From NCBI GenBank assembly GCA_030403585.1, contig JAUEPE010000007.1, forward strand, positions 124,001-188,000: a stretch of DNA of 64,000 nt. Direction: 5' to 3'. A program made the position numbers and the translations under genes. The stretch comes from Frankia sp. RB7. Lineage in GTDB: Bacteria > Pseudomonadota > Alphaproteobacteria > Rhizobiales > Xanthobacteraceae. How positions within the stretch are numbered: position 1 is the first letter of the stretch; the number at the start of each line of letters is the position of its first letter. Of the stretch, positions 26,389 through 34,238 are shown piece by piece. The notes below the pieces were generated by a model. It was given only the letters and a program-made list of their open reading frames with translations. It did not search any database and was not told the DNA's origin.

Positions 26389-27654
26389 ATGAACAAGACG
26401 ATCGCCATGATCGCGGCCGCTGCCGTCATCATGCTCGGAGCAGCGCGCGCCGCGCCGCTGCCCGAAGCCAATCCCAACGATGTCGGCTTCTCGAAGCAGG
26501 GCCTTGCGCGGCTCGACGATTTTTTCGCCCGCGAGATTGCTGCCAATCGCGTGCCGGGCGCCGTCGTCGCCATCGCGCGCGACGGCAAGCTCGTACACTA
26601 CAAGGCCTATGGCATGCTCGATCCCGACAAGGGCACGCCGATGCCAATCGACGCGATGTTCGCGCTGGCCTCGATGACCAAGCCGATGGCGGCGGTAGCA
26701 GGCCTGACGCTGATGGAGCAAGGCAAGCTGCCACTCCAGGCTAAACTGTCCGATTACTATCCCGGCTTTGCCGGCATGAAGGTCGGCGTTCAGCAGGCCG
26801 ACGGTTCGCTGAAGCTCGAACCGCAGGCGTCACCGATCTTCATTCACGATTTGTATCGGCACACGTCCGGCCTGATGTATGGCGGTCGCCCGGACTCTTC
26901 CAGCATGCTTGCGCGTCAATACCCCGAGGGTACCGCGCCGGCGATCGAAGGCGACACGCAGGCCCTTATCGAGCGCATCACAAAACTACCGCTGGTGCAT
27001 CAGCCCTCGACTGAATTCGAGTACGGCTTCTCGATCGACGTGCTTGGCGCGGTGGTCGAGAAGGTCAGCGAGCAGCATCTCGGCGACTATCTCGCTGCCA
27101 ATGTCTGGCAGCCACTCGGCATGAAGGACGCGACCTTCCATCCCACCGACGCGCAGCGCCCTCGTCTCGCCCGCCCCTTTGCCAATGATCCGCTCACAGG
27201 GAAACCGCAGGCCATCAAGCTGCTGGACACTCCGACCAAGTTCGATTGCGGCGGCGCCTGTTCGTTTGCGACGGTCGGCGACTACATCCGCTTCGGCCAG
27301 ATGCTGCTCAACGGCGGCGAGCTCGACGGCCAGCGCATCCTCTCTCCCAAGACCGTGCACCACATGACGAGCAACCATCTCGGTCCCGAGATCAAGAACA
27401 ACGTGGCGATCATCGAACCGCATCGCGCCGGTTTCGGCTTTGGTCTCGCGGTCGCGGTCCGGACCAGCGAAGGGCTATCGTCGGTCCCCGGCAATCCCGG
27501 CGAGTTCACCTGGAACGGCGCCTACGGAACGCAGTTCTTCTGCGATCCCAAGGAGCGGCTTGTCGTGGTGGTGGGAACGGCGGCGCCCGGCGAACTGCGC
27601 AAATACTATCGCGAGCAGGTGCAGGACATCGTCTACGGCGCGATGACGAAGTGA
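26389..27654 (+). CDS. Exported serine hydrolase, beta-lactamase/esterase fold
   Basis: The 421-residue protein has a signal peptide ('MIAAAAVIMLGAARA', to about residue 22). The SxxK nucleophile is 'ASMTK' (Ser 95, Lys 98), and a Tyr is found in 'EFEYGFS', where the usual YxN is YGF. 'HTSGLMYGG' and 'GFGFGLAVAV' are common to the class C beta-lactamase/esterase EstB group. The missing Asn of YxN makes an esterase or peptidase role more likely than penicillin hydrolysis. It stands alone between an SDR gene and a convergent dienelactone-hydrolase gene. Confidence 0.87.
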   Translation: MNKTIAMIAAAAVIMLGAARAAPLPEANPNDVGFSKQGLARLDDFFAREIAANRVPGAVVAIARDGKLVHYKAYGMLDPDKGTPMPIDAMFALASMTKPMAAVAGLTLMEQGKLPLQAKLSDYYPGFAGMKVGVQQADGSLKLEPQASPIFIHDLYRHTSGLMYGGRPDSSSMLARQYPEGTAPAIEGDTQALIERITKLPLVHQPSTEFEYGFSIDVLGAVVEKVSEQHLGDYLAANVWQPLGMKDATFHPTDAQRPRLARPFANDPLTGKPQAIKLLDTPTKFDCGGACSFATVGDYIRFGQMLLNGGELDGQRILSPKTVHHMTSNHLGPEIKNNVAIIEPHRAGFGFGLAVAVRTSEGLSSVPGNPGEFTWNGAYGTQFFCDPKERLVVVVGTAAPGELRKYYREQVQDIVYGAMTK

Positions 27655-27711
27655 GATCGGCTCGCACTTAGGCGGAAAGGGCGGCCGATCGGCCGCCCCT
27701 GATATTCAGCG

Positions 27712-28599
27712 TCAGCTCAGCACGCCGTATTTCTTGAACCAGGCCTGCGCCTGCGCCCACGCATCTTCCGCGGCATCCTTGCGGTAGCTGCCGCGATAGT
27801 CGGCATGGAAGCCGTGCGGTGCTTCCGGATAGATCTTGAAGTCGGCCGTCTTCTTGTTCTCCGCGAGCGCCACCTTGAGCTGCTCGACCTGGGCCACGGG
27901 AATGCCGGTGTCGGCGCCACCATAGAGGCCGAGCACCGGCGCCTTCATCTCGGGCGCGAGCTGCAGCGGGCTCTTCGGCCACAGCGGATTGGGCGGATCG
28001 ACCGGCGGACCGTAGAAGGCGACGCCAGCCTTGAGCGTACCGCTATGGGCGGCATATTCCCAGACGGTGCGGCCGCCGCGGCAGAAGCCGATGATGCCGA
28101 GCTTCGCGGTGTCGCCGCCTTGCGACCCTGCCCAGGCCACCGTCGAATCGAGATCGGACAGCAGTTCGGCGTCCGGCTTGGCGTTGACGACCGGCAAGAG
28201 GTCCTTGATGTCGGTGATCTTGGTGAGATCAGTGCCCTTGCGGAAGTAATAGTCGGGCGCAACCGCGAAGGCGCCGAGCTTGGCGAGGCGCCGCGTCACG
28301 TCCTTGATGTATTCGTGCAGGCCAAAGATCTCCATCGCGACAATGATCACCGGCGCCTTGGTGTTGCCGGCGGGCCGGGCGAAATAAGCCGGCATCTCCT
28401 CGGAACCGACCTTGATCTTGGCATCGCCGGCCTGGAGGCCGCTGGTGTCGGTCGTGATCACCTCGGCGCGGACCGGACCTGCCGCAAGCGTATAGCCGGC
28501 GGCGACGGCAGCGGTGGCGCTCATGAATCCGCGACGCGAGACCGGGGCGACTTTCGTCAACCCGACGACGTCGGCTGTCATGGTGGTTTCAATACTCAT
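27712..28599 (-). CDS. Dienelactone-hydrolase-family protein with Tat signal
   Basis: The protein has 295 residues from the ATG at 28599, which has GAGGA about seven bases upstream; the frame extends back to 28674 with no ribosome site. 'SRRGFMSATAAVAAGY' at residues 21-36 followed by 'GPVRAE' is a Tat signal. The mature protein has 'IIVAMEIFGLHEYIKDVT', the Cys nucleophile in 'GIIGFCRGGRTVW' and the catalytic His in 'APHGFHADYRG'. Such enzymes open dienelactones in catechol degradation, but many members are general hydrolases. Tat export suggests folding in the cytosol. Confidence 0.88.
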   Translation of the reverse strand: MSIETTMTADVVGLTKVAPVSRRGFMSATAAVAAGYTLAAGPVRAEVITTDTSGLQAGDAKIKVGSEEMPAYFARPAGNTKAPVIIVAMEIFGLHEYIKDVTRRLAKLGAFAVAPDYYFRKGTDLTKITDIKDLLPVVNAKPDAELLSDLDSTVAWAGSQGGDTAKLGIIGFCRGGRTVWEYAAHSGTLKAGVAFYGPPVDPPNPLWPKSPLQLAPEMKAPVLGLYGGADTGIPVAQVEQLKVALAENKKTADFKIYPEAPHGFHADYRGSYRKDAAEDAWAQAQAWFKKYGVLS

Positions 28600-28696
28600 T
28601 GGTCGATCCTCTGATGCCCAGCCCAATCTCCAGGCGACGCATTCGCCAATAATTGCCGTCGAAACGCAAATCACCAGCCTGCGAGCGCCGGACCTT

Positions 28697-30052
28697 TCAA
28701 ATCCGGCGATCGCGCTGCTTCACCGGCGCAGTCTCCGGCATCAGGCTCATCGCGACAAGTCCGACGATCGCCGCAAGCAGCAGATACCAGGCGGGCGCCA
28801 GCGGATCGCCGGTGACATGGAGCAGCCAGGTGACCACGAGCTGCGCCGTGCCACCAAAACTTGCGATCGCGACCGCGTAGACGGTGGCGAACACGCCGCC
28901 GCGGATGTTCTGGGGCAGCGCCTCGGTGAACGTCGCATAGAACGCGGTGAAGGGTAGCGAGCCGATGACGGAGAGCAGACCGAAGCCGACCAGCAGCGAC
29001 AGCGTGCCGGGAGCATGAACGATCCAGAGGAAGACCGGATAGGTCAGCAGCAACGTTGCGAGCTGCGGCCAGATCATGACGGGCTTGCGGCCGAGACGAT
29101 CGGCGAGCCAGCCGCCGACCAGCGCGCCGGCGAACTGAATGGCGTTGCTGACCAGCGACACGCCAAACGCCAAAGTCGACGAGACATGCAGCGTGTTCTG
29201 CGCATAGGTCGTCATGTATTGCGTGACATAGGTCGAGATCGTGCCGCTGGCCAGAACCATCAGCGCCAGCACGATCAGGCGGGAGTGGCGGCGGGCCTGC
29301 GAGAAATGGCCCGTGCTTTCTTTGGCGGCAGCGCCGGCTTCGGCCTGCGGGATCGTCTCCGGCAAGGTCCGGCGCATCCAGACGCCGAACGGCAGGCAGA
29401 CCGCGCCGATCAGAAACGCCAGCCGCCAGCCATAGGCGTCCAGCATCTCCGGCGCCATGGTCTGGCTCAGGATGACGCCGACGAGCGCTCCGGCCGTCGC
29501 CGCGATCTCCTGGCTCGCCGGCTGCCAAGCCACCACCAGCGCCCGATGCTCGATTGGGGCGATCTCGATCAGATAGGCGGTGGTCGGCCCGACCTCGCCG
29601 CCGAGCGCAAAGCCTTGCACCATGCGGGCCGCGATCACGATGATCGGCGCAGCAAGCCCGATCGAATTGAAGGACGGCGTGAACGTGATGGTCAGGATCG
29701 CCGCGCCCATCAGCGCGAAGCTCAGCAGCATGGCCGGCCGCCGGCCGATCCGGTCGGAATAGGTGCCGAGCACGATGCCGCCGATCGGCCGCGTCACGAA
29801 GCCGGCGCCGAAAGTCGCAAGCGACAGCATCAGACTGCCGTACTCGCTTCCGGTCGGGAAGAAGGCGTGGCCGATCTGGATCGCGAAGAAGCTGTAGGTG
29901 ATGAAGTCGTAGAACTCGAGCATGTTGCCGACGGTGGCCGCCAGTGCTGCGCGTTTGACGTCGAGCGGCTCTGCTTGATCTGACGGCACTCTTGCTTCCC
30001 CGATCTGTTCGCCCGATTTAACCGCGTGACCGCATTGCGTCGCAACATCCAT
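28697..30052 (-). CDS. MFS transporter, metabolite:H+ symporter (MHS) family
   Basis: The protein has 451 residues from an ATG at 30052; a GTG at 30079 would add nine. Helix 1 reads 'GNMLEFYDFITYSFFAIQIG' and the helix 2-3 loop 'GTYSDRIGRRPAMLLSFALM', both MHS signatures. 'GFALGGEVGPTTAYLIE' is the conserved helix-5 segment. Like the transporter at 11819, it is a likely proton-driven importer of an organic acid. It lies 97 bases from the dienelactone-hydrolase gene but the link is only positional. Confidence 0.87.
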   Translation of the reverse strand: MDVATQCGHAVKSGEQIGEARVPSDQAEPLDVKRAALAATVGNMLEFYDFITYSFFAIQIGHAFFPTGSEYGSLMLSLATFGAGFVTRPIGGIVLGTYSDRIGRRPAMLLSFALMGAAILTITFTPSFNSIGLAAPIIVIAARMVQGFALGGEVGPTTAYLIEIAPIEHRALVVAWQPASQEIAATAGALVGVILSQTMAPEMLDAYGWRLAFLIGAVCLPFGVWMRRTLPETIPQAEAGAAAKESTGHFSQARRHSRLIVLALMVLASGTISTYVTQYMTTYAQNTLHVSSTLAFGVSLVSNAIQFAGALVGGWLADRLGRKPVMIWPQLATLLLTYPVFLWIVHAPGTLSLLVGFGLLSVIGSLPFTAFYATFTEALPQNIRGGVFATVYAVAIASFGGTAQLVVTWLLHVTGDPLAPAWYLLLAAIVGLVAMSLMPETAPVKQRDRRI

Positions 30053-30235
30053 TAACCGAAAACAGTGGTTCTCCCGCACCTCACTGCGCCATCACGCGTT
30101 GCAGGCTGCGTGCTGTTTCGCGCAACTCGAAACGTTTCGCCGCAACATTCGGCTCGATCGTGGCCGCAACGACACATCATGTTGCCCAGCCACAGCACAC
30201 CGCCCGGCATTTGAGCGCGAGCCCACGCCATTTGA

Positions 30236-30437
30236 CTGAAGTTTTCAGATCGTTTGAGCCGTCATATTTACTCGAACTTTCTTCGTGACGCTCTAGTTCC
30301 ACTCCCGAATGTTCCACATCCAGAACGGAGAAGCGTCTTCCGGGCGCAGCATTTGTTTCCGCTTCGAGCGAAGCTCGACAGCCTCATTCCGACCCGCAGC
30401 GATTGCGCACCCAACGGCTCAATTGACTAAAGCTTTA
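30236..30437. promoter_or_regulatory. Intergenic region in front of the MarR gene with palindromes
   Basis: In the 402-base gap between the MHS transporter and the MarR gene, CTGAA-N3-TTCAG lies at 30236-30248 and TAAAGCTTTA (perfect 10-base palindrome) at 30428-30437, about 17 bases before the MarR start codon. The second site is well placed for MarR autorepression. No gene is seen in the gap. Confidence 0.35.
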
Positions 30438-30454
30438 CCCGATCTGGCATCGAT

Positions 30455-31033
30455 ATGAATTTGGCTCGCGAAGCAATCGAATTATTGGGGCAGGTGGCGA
30501 GAATCCTGTGGTTCGAAGGCACCAGGCACGGCATGCGCGATCGCGAGTGGATGGCGCTGCGCTTTCTCTCCCGTGCCAACCGGTTCTCCAGGACGCCTTC
30601 GGCACTGGCGAGCTATGTCGGCACCACGCGCGGCACCGCCTCGTTCATCATCGGCGAGCTCGAGCGTCTCGGTTATGTCGAGCGGAAGCGCTCCACCAAG
30701 GACAAGCGCTCGGTGACGCTGAGCGTGACGCAGCAGGGCAAGAAATTCCTGGCGCGCGATCCGGTCAATGGCCTCGTCGAGGCCATCGACGTCCTCGATG
30801 ACGACAGCAAGATCCGCTTTCGCGACACCTTGCGACACGTGCTCGATCAGGCAGATGCCGCCGAACAGCGCCACCACACCGACGTCTGCAAGCGATGCAT
30901 CTTCCTGCGGGAGGATCGCACCGCTTCCGAGAACAAGACGACGGTCGAATTCACCTGCCGACTGTTTCGCGCGCCGATCGCCGAAGCCGAGATCGACCTG
31001 CTATGCACCAGCTTCGAACATCACCGCCAATAG
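30455..31033 (+). CDS. MarR-family regulator with a cysteine-containing C-terminal tail
   Basis: The 192-residue protein has a winged helix typical of MarR: 'WMALRFLSRANRFSRTPSAL' then 'GTTRGTASFIIGELERLGYV' and wing 'ERKRSTKDKRSVTLSVTQQG'. After the dimerisation helices comes a tail that ordinary MarR proteins lack. It has Cys at about 145, 148, 168 and 184 in a CX2C-X19-C-X15-C arrangement. This could bind a metal or Fe-S cluster or respond to oxidation. The gene is convergent with the membrane coiled-coil gene and has a palindrome just upstream. Target genes cannot be named. Confidence 0.83.
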   Translation: MNLAREAIELLGQVARILWFEGTRHGMRDREWMALRFLSRANRFSRTPSALASYVGTTRGTASFIIGELERLGYVERKRSTKDKRSVTLSVTQQGKKFLARDPVNGLVEAIDVLDDDSKIRFRDTLRHVLDQADAAEQRHHTDVCKRCIFLREDRTASENKTTVEFTCRLFRAPIAEAEIDLLCTSFEHHRQ

Positions 31034-31046
31034 CACTGTCCGCCGC

Positions 31047-31976
31047 TCATTTGCGCGCTGAGTAGACGACGCCGCCGCTGGTTTCCACCACCAGGCGGCC
31101 GTTCTCGTTCCTGATCTCCTCGATGCGACCGAGATTCGGTACCTGCTGGCCGAGCACGGCCTCGACGACACCGCTCGGCCCCTGCAGGATCGCGATGCCC
31201 TCATAGGCCTGGCGGACCGACCAGCCCTTGATCGCCTTTCGCGGTGCCGAGCTGCGTTCAACCGGAGACACCGAGCCCGTGGTCTCGGGTGCTGCGACCG
31301 AGGCCATCATCGGCATCGCCGGCGACGGCTGCGCAGCAACCGGGGTCGGCGGGACCTGGGCCTGGGCGAGCCTGTCGAGCTTCGCGGTCGAGGACGAGCT
31401 CACACGCTCGATGCGATCCAGATTCTCGGCGAACCGGCCAAAACGATCGCTGGTCGCCTTGCTCGACTGATCGACCGCGGTTCGCAGGCCGTCGAGATTC
31501 TCGGACACGCCGGACAATTGCTTGCGCAGCTGCGCGACCGTATCGCGCAGATTCCTGATCTCGGCGTTGGCCGCGACATTGGTCTGGCTCGGCTGCGTGG
31601 CGAAATAGGCAATGAAGCCGGTGCAGGCGCACACCACCAGGACTGCCGCAACCGCCAATGTCGCGAGCGGCGCGACCCATGTCGGACGCGGCGGCGGTGG
31701 CTTGGCCACGATCACCGCCGGCTTGATCACCACCGGCGCAGGCTTTGGTATCGCCATCTTATCAAGGCGCGCCTTGGCGCGAATGCGCTTCAATCCTTCG
31801 AGCGCTGCCTTGGCGGCAACCTCGTCGCTCGCTGCCGACACGGGTTTCGCGGTTGTGGCGGGCTGGGCGGCGCGCGGCGCATTATTGGTCTTCGTATCGC
31901 GTGCTTCCGGAGCCGGCTTCGCCGATGCGGTTAAATCCGCAGTTTCGGCGGGGCGCGTTTTTCCATCGGACAACAT
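31047..31976 (-). CDS. Membrane-anchored coiled-coil protein, unknown function
   Basis: The 309-residue protein has a disordered N-terminal third rich in Ala/Pro/Lys, then one transmembrane segment ('WVAPLATLAVAAVLVVCACTGFIAYF', about residues 102-127). Next is a heptad-like coiled coil ('IRNLRDTVAQLRKQLSGVSE' onwards) of about 75 residues, a Pro-rich linker, and a compact C-terminal domain that begins 'GWSVRQAYEGIAILQGPSG'. The likely topology is N-terminus in, coiled coil in the periplasm. I do not recognise a named family. It is 13 bases from the convergent MarR gene. Confidence 0.8.
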   Translation of the reverse strand: MLSDGKTRPAETADLTASAKPAPEARDTKTNNAPRAAQPATTAKPVSAASDEVAAKAALEGLKRIRAKARLDKMAIPKPAPVVIKPAVIVAKPPPPRPTWVAPLATLAVAAVLVVCACTGFIAYFATQPSQTNVAANAEIRNLRDTVAQLRKQLSGVSENLDGLRTAVDQSSKATSDRFGRFAENLDRIERVSSSSTAKLDRLAQAQVPPTPVAAQPSPAMPMMASVAAPETTGSVSPVERSSAPRKAIKGWSVRQAYEGIAILQGPSGVVEAVLGQQVPNLGRIEEIRNENGRLVVETSGGVVYSARK

Positions 31977-32790
31977 TTGAAAATGCTCCGTTCGTTTTCG
32001 ATTTGTTGAACGAAGCTAGTTGGCGAAGCTTGCCTGAAACGTGCGCATCAAAAAATCTGTTCGTCACAAACAATGCGACATCGAACGAGTCCAACGCGTC
32101 ATGCACGCGGCGAAAGTGCGACTCGAAAGACACACACTCGCCAAGATTTCGCCAAGCTCGAGTCTCACCGCCATACATGAGTCGAATTGTCGCAGGCGGG
32201 TGCGCGACCAGGAGAGTCAATCCGGGGTTGAAAACCGCACCCTGCGGCAGCCCGGCAGCACTACCCAAAATAGCTGTGTTTCTACGGACATATGGAACTT
32301 TATAACCGCTGCGGTGCAAAAGTAGTTTGAATTCCAAATCAACTGATGATCTTCGACATACAAAGAAACAACCAGAAACAAACCAACAGCATCAAGCACA
32401 CGTAGCAAACGCTTTGTTTCGCACGCTTGATCGGAAATCGGCAATTGTTACGGTCCTACTCAAGTGATTCTCGCCAGTTGGCGAGGAGATCGACCGAGTT
32501 CAGTAGCGTTCGGACGCACAACAAATTGGCGCAACTGTTCTAGGTCGCTATCTCACCGCTCCGCGGGGTGATCCGTAAGACACCCGCCGGGCCTCGCGCA
32601 GTAAGCGTTCAGTATCGAGTCGAAGTAACAGGCCTGCTCACGCAGGCACTGAATGCGTAGGGCTGCCCGCGAACATCGAAACCATAACAACGGTTCGCGG
32701 GAGGGAAATATCGTCAAACAGCATGGCGTCGAGCCGGGGCATCATAACAATTCCCGGCCGCTGCAAGTGCGAAACAGGGGCGACAGACTG
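31977..32790. other. Long AT-richer non-coding region upstream of the flagellar regulator
   Basis: About 810 bases separate the coiled-coil gene (leftward) from the FtcR/LafR-type gene (rightward). Base composition is visibly lower in GC than the flanking genes, and no frame looks coding. A perfect inverted repeat CTCGCCA-GT-TGGCGAG lies at 32470-32485. The regulator's promoter and control sites must lie here; a long leader or a small RNA is possible but not shown. Confidence 0.45.
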
Positions 32791-33561
32791 ATGTATATAA
32801 TCGTTGATGATCGCGAGAGCGTCACGAACAGCTACGTAGGAGGGCTCGTTCGCGAGGGCGTATCGTCGATCGGCTTCTCCTCCGGAGAATTCTGGGACTG
32901 GCTGCAATCCGCGAACGAAGCGGACCTGGCAGCGGTCGATGCCTTCCTTCTGGGGGACTGCGATGCCCGCGGAAGCCTGCCACGGGCGATGCGCAAGCGA
33001 TCCACGGCTCCGATCATCGCCATGAGCGGCCAGAAGATGCTCAAGAACACGCTGGAGCTGTTTGAATCCGGCGTGGACGACGTGGTTCACGTGCCGATCC
33101 ACCTGCGTGAGATCCTCGCCCGAACGGCCGCGATCGCCCGCCGCCGGGTGGGCGAGCTGCCGAGGCCCTGCGCGACCAGGATCCAGGTCTTCTTCAACGG
33201 ACGTGACCCCGAGATCGCGGGCCACGCCCTCACCCTGCCCCGCCGCGAGCTGCGCATTCTCGAATATATGGTCAGCAATCACGGCAAGTGGGTCACCAAG
33301 ACGCAGATCTTCAACGCGGTCTACGGCATCTTCGAATCCACGTTCGACGAGAGCGTGATCGAGAGCCACGTCAGCAAGCTGCGCAAGAAGCTGCGTGACC
33401 GACTCGGTTTCGACGCGGTCGTGGCACGGCGCTACGTCGGATACCGGCTCAACATCCCCGCCAACGAGGTCATCGACGAGCCGATGCAGGAGCTCGACGA
33501 GGTCGGTATCCTCCTGAACCGGGCACATGCCGCCCCGGCGGCATACCCGGCCGGCAACTGA
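32791..33561 (+). CDS. ftcR: FtcR/Rem/LafR-type flagellar transcriptional regulator
   Basis: The 256-residue protein starts at ATG 32791. It has an N-terminal receiver-like domain ('MYIIVDDRESVTNSYV', 'IIAMSGQKMLKNTLELFESG') and a C-terminal OmpR-type winged helix ('RRELRILEYMVSNHGKWVTK', 'FDESVIESHVSKLRKKLRD', 'RRYVGYRLN'). The pattern matches the rhizobial class IB flagellar regulators FtcR (Brucella), Rem (Sinorhizobium) and LafR (Bradyrhizobium lateral flagella). The receiver looks degenerate: Gly55 is where the phospho-acceptor Asp is expected (Asp56 follows), and Val replaces the usual Lys in 'GVDDVVHVPIH'. It is the only plus-strand gene of the cluster and probably switches on the leftward flagellar genes. 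Confidence 0.87.
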   Translation: MYIIVDDRESVTNSYVGGLVREGVSSIGFSSGEFWDWLQSANEADLAAVDAFLLGDCDARGSLPRAMRKRSTAPIIAMSGQKMLKNTLELFESGVDDVVHVPIHLREILARTAAIARRRVGELPRPCATRIQVFFNGRDPEIAGHALTLPRRELRILEYMVSNHGKWVTKTQIFNAVYGIFESTFDESVIESHVSKLRKKLRDRLGFDAVVARRYVGYRLNIPANEVIDEPMQELDEVGILLNRAHAAPAAYPAGN

Positions 33562-33565
33562 CGCG

Positions 33566-33608
33566 CTAAAGCGCGATGAGATTGGGATAAATCCTCATCG
33601 CGCTTTAG
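33566..33608. repeat. Perfect 15-base inverted repeat after the flagellar regulator
   Basis: CTAAAGCGCGATGAG at 33566-33580 pairs with CTCATCGCGCTTTAG at 33594-33608 around a 13-base loop. It begins five bases after the regulator's stop codon. The AAGCGCGATGAGATTGGGAT type of palindrome is, to my recollection, a dispersed repeat in Bradyrhizobium and relatives. It may stabilise the regulator's mRNA 3' end. Confidence 0.6.
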
Positions 33609-33620
33609 ACTCTTGTTTGA

Positions 33621-33665
33621 GCATGATCTATCCGGAAAACCGCTGCACACTTTTCCGGATCATGC
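33621..33665. repeat. Imperfect GCATGATC...GATCATGC inverted repeat
   Basis: GCATGATCTATCCGGAAAA (33621-33639) pairs with TTTTCCGGATCATGC (33651-33665) apart from a four-base bulge. This 45-base sequence resembles a widespread alphaproteobacterial intergenic repeat. It lies directly after the repeat at 33566-33608. Confidence 0.6.
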
Positions 33666-33691
33666 TTTAAACCAAGGCTCGCAAACGAAAG

Positions 33692-33731
33692 CCGGCCTCT
33701 GCGGGGACATCCGTAGAGGCCGGTCTGTTTT
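33692..33731 (+). terminator. Rho-independent terminator of the flagellar regulator
   Basis: CCGGCCTCTGCGG, loop GGACAT, then CCGTAGAGGCCGG form a 13-pair stem (one G-T pair), followed by TCTGTTTT. It lies between the convergent regulator and the leftward flagellar genes, and the flanking AAACGAAAG means it could also stop leftward transcripts. Confidence 0.75.
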
Positions 33732-33779
33732 CAGCGGCAGAAACGTCGTTACGCCGATACAGCCACGCCGCCCGGCGCG

Positions 33780-34238
33780 CTACGGCTTCTGCTGGAATTC
33801 TTCCTTGGAGACGTAGTTGAAGTCTTCGACCAGAACGTCCTGGACGACGTCGGCCTGCATCCGCTCGTTGACGCGCTGCTTGATCCCGGCGGTGAGGACG
33901 GAGAGGTCGTAGCGGGCGAGCTTCCTGAAATCGAGCTTGTCGTCAGCGTAGATCCTGCGGAAGGCCTCGTCCACGACGAACGGTTCGGGCGGAACGGTGA
34001 GCTGGTGCATGGTTCGCGCCTCCACTGTGTAGACGAAGCGCGCGACGATGTAGCCCTGCACGGCGCCGCCCTCGACCATGGGTATGCTCAGCGCCCGGGT
34101 CTTCTGGTATTGCAGCCCGTCGAGATATTCGTCCTTCGCGGGCAGCAGGGTGCCGTTTTCCTTCCAATAGGCCACGCCATAGCTCGTGCCCGCGGTGAGG
34201 ATGCATACCCAGAGCCCGGCCAGCACCAGCTTGATCAT
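33780..34238 (-). CDS. Flagellar-cluster membrane protein, possibly FliL-like
   Basis: The 152-residue protein has one N-terminal membrane span ('MIKLVLAGLWVCILTAG') and a periplasmic domain. 'GGAVQGYIVARFVYTVEART' and the C-terminal 'RVNERMQADVVQDVLVEDF' resemble the last helix and strand of FliL, but identity is too low to be sure; fliL itself is at 55362. It is the last gene of the leftward cluster and overlaps the FlgN-like gene by four bases. Function unknown; association with the flagellar motor is inferred from position. Confidence 0.75.
   Translation of the reverse strand: MIKLVLAGLWVCILTAGTSYGVAYWKENGTLLPAKDEYLDGLQYQKTRALSIPMVEGGAVQGYIVARFVYTVEARTMHQLTVPPEPFVVDEAFRRIYADDKLDFRKLARYDLSVLTAGIKQRVNERMQADVVQDVLVEDFNYVSKEEFQQKP

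Noticed and set aside
31882..32337. A 151-codon minus-strand frame in the gap upstream of the flagellar regulator
   Set aside because: It overlaps the well-supported coiled-coil gene start by about 95 bases, has no clear ribosome site and no recognisable domain. The gap may still hold a small gene that I cannot see.
32653..32790. An N-terminal extension of the flagellar regulator to 32653
   Set aside because: The receiver domain begins at the ATG at 32791 ('MYIIVDDRE'), as in FtcR/Rem proteins; the upstream 46 codons are Arg/His/Asn-rich and unlike the family.
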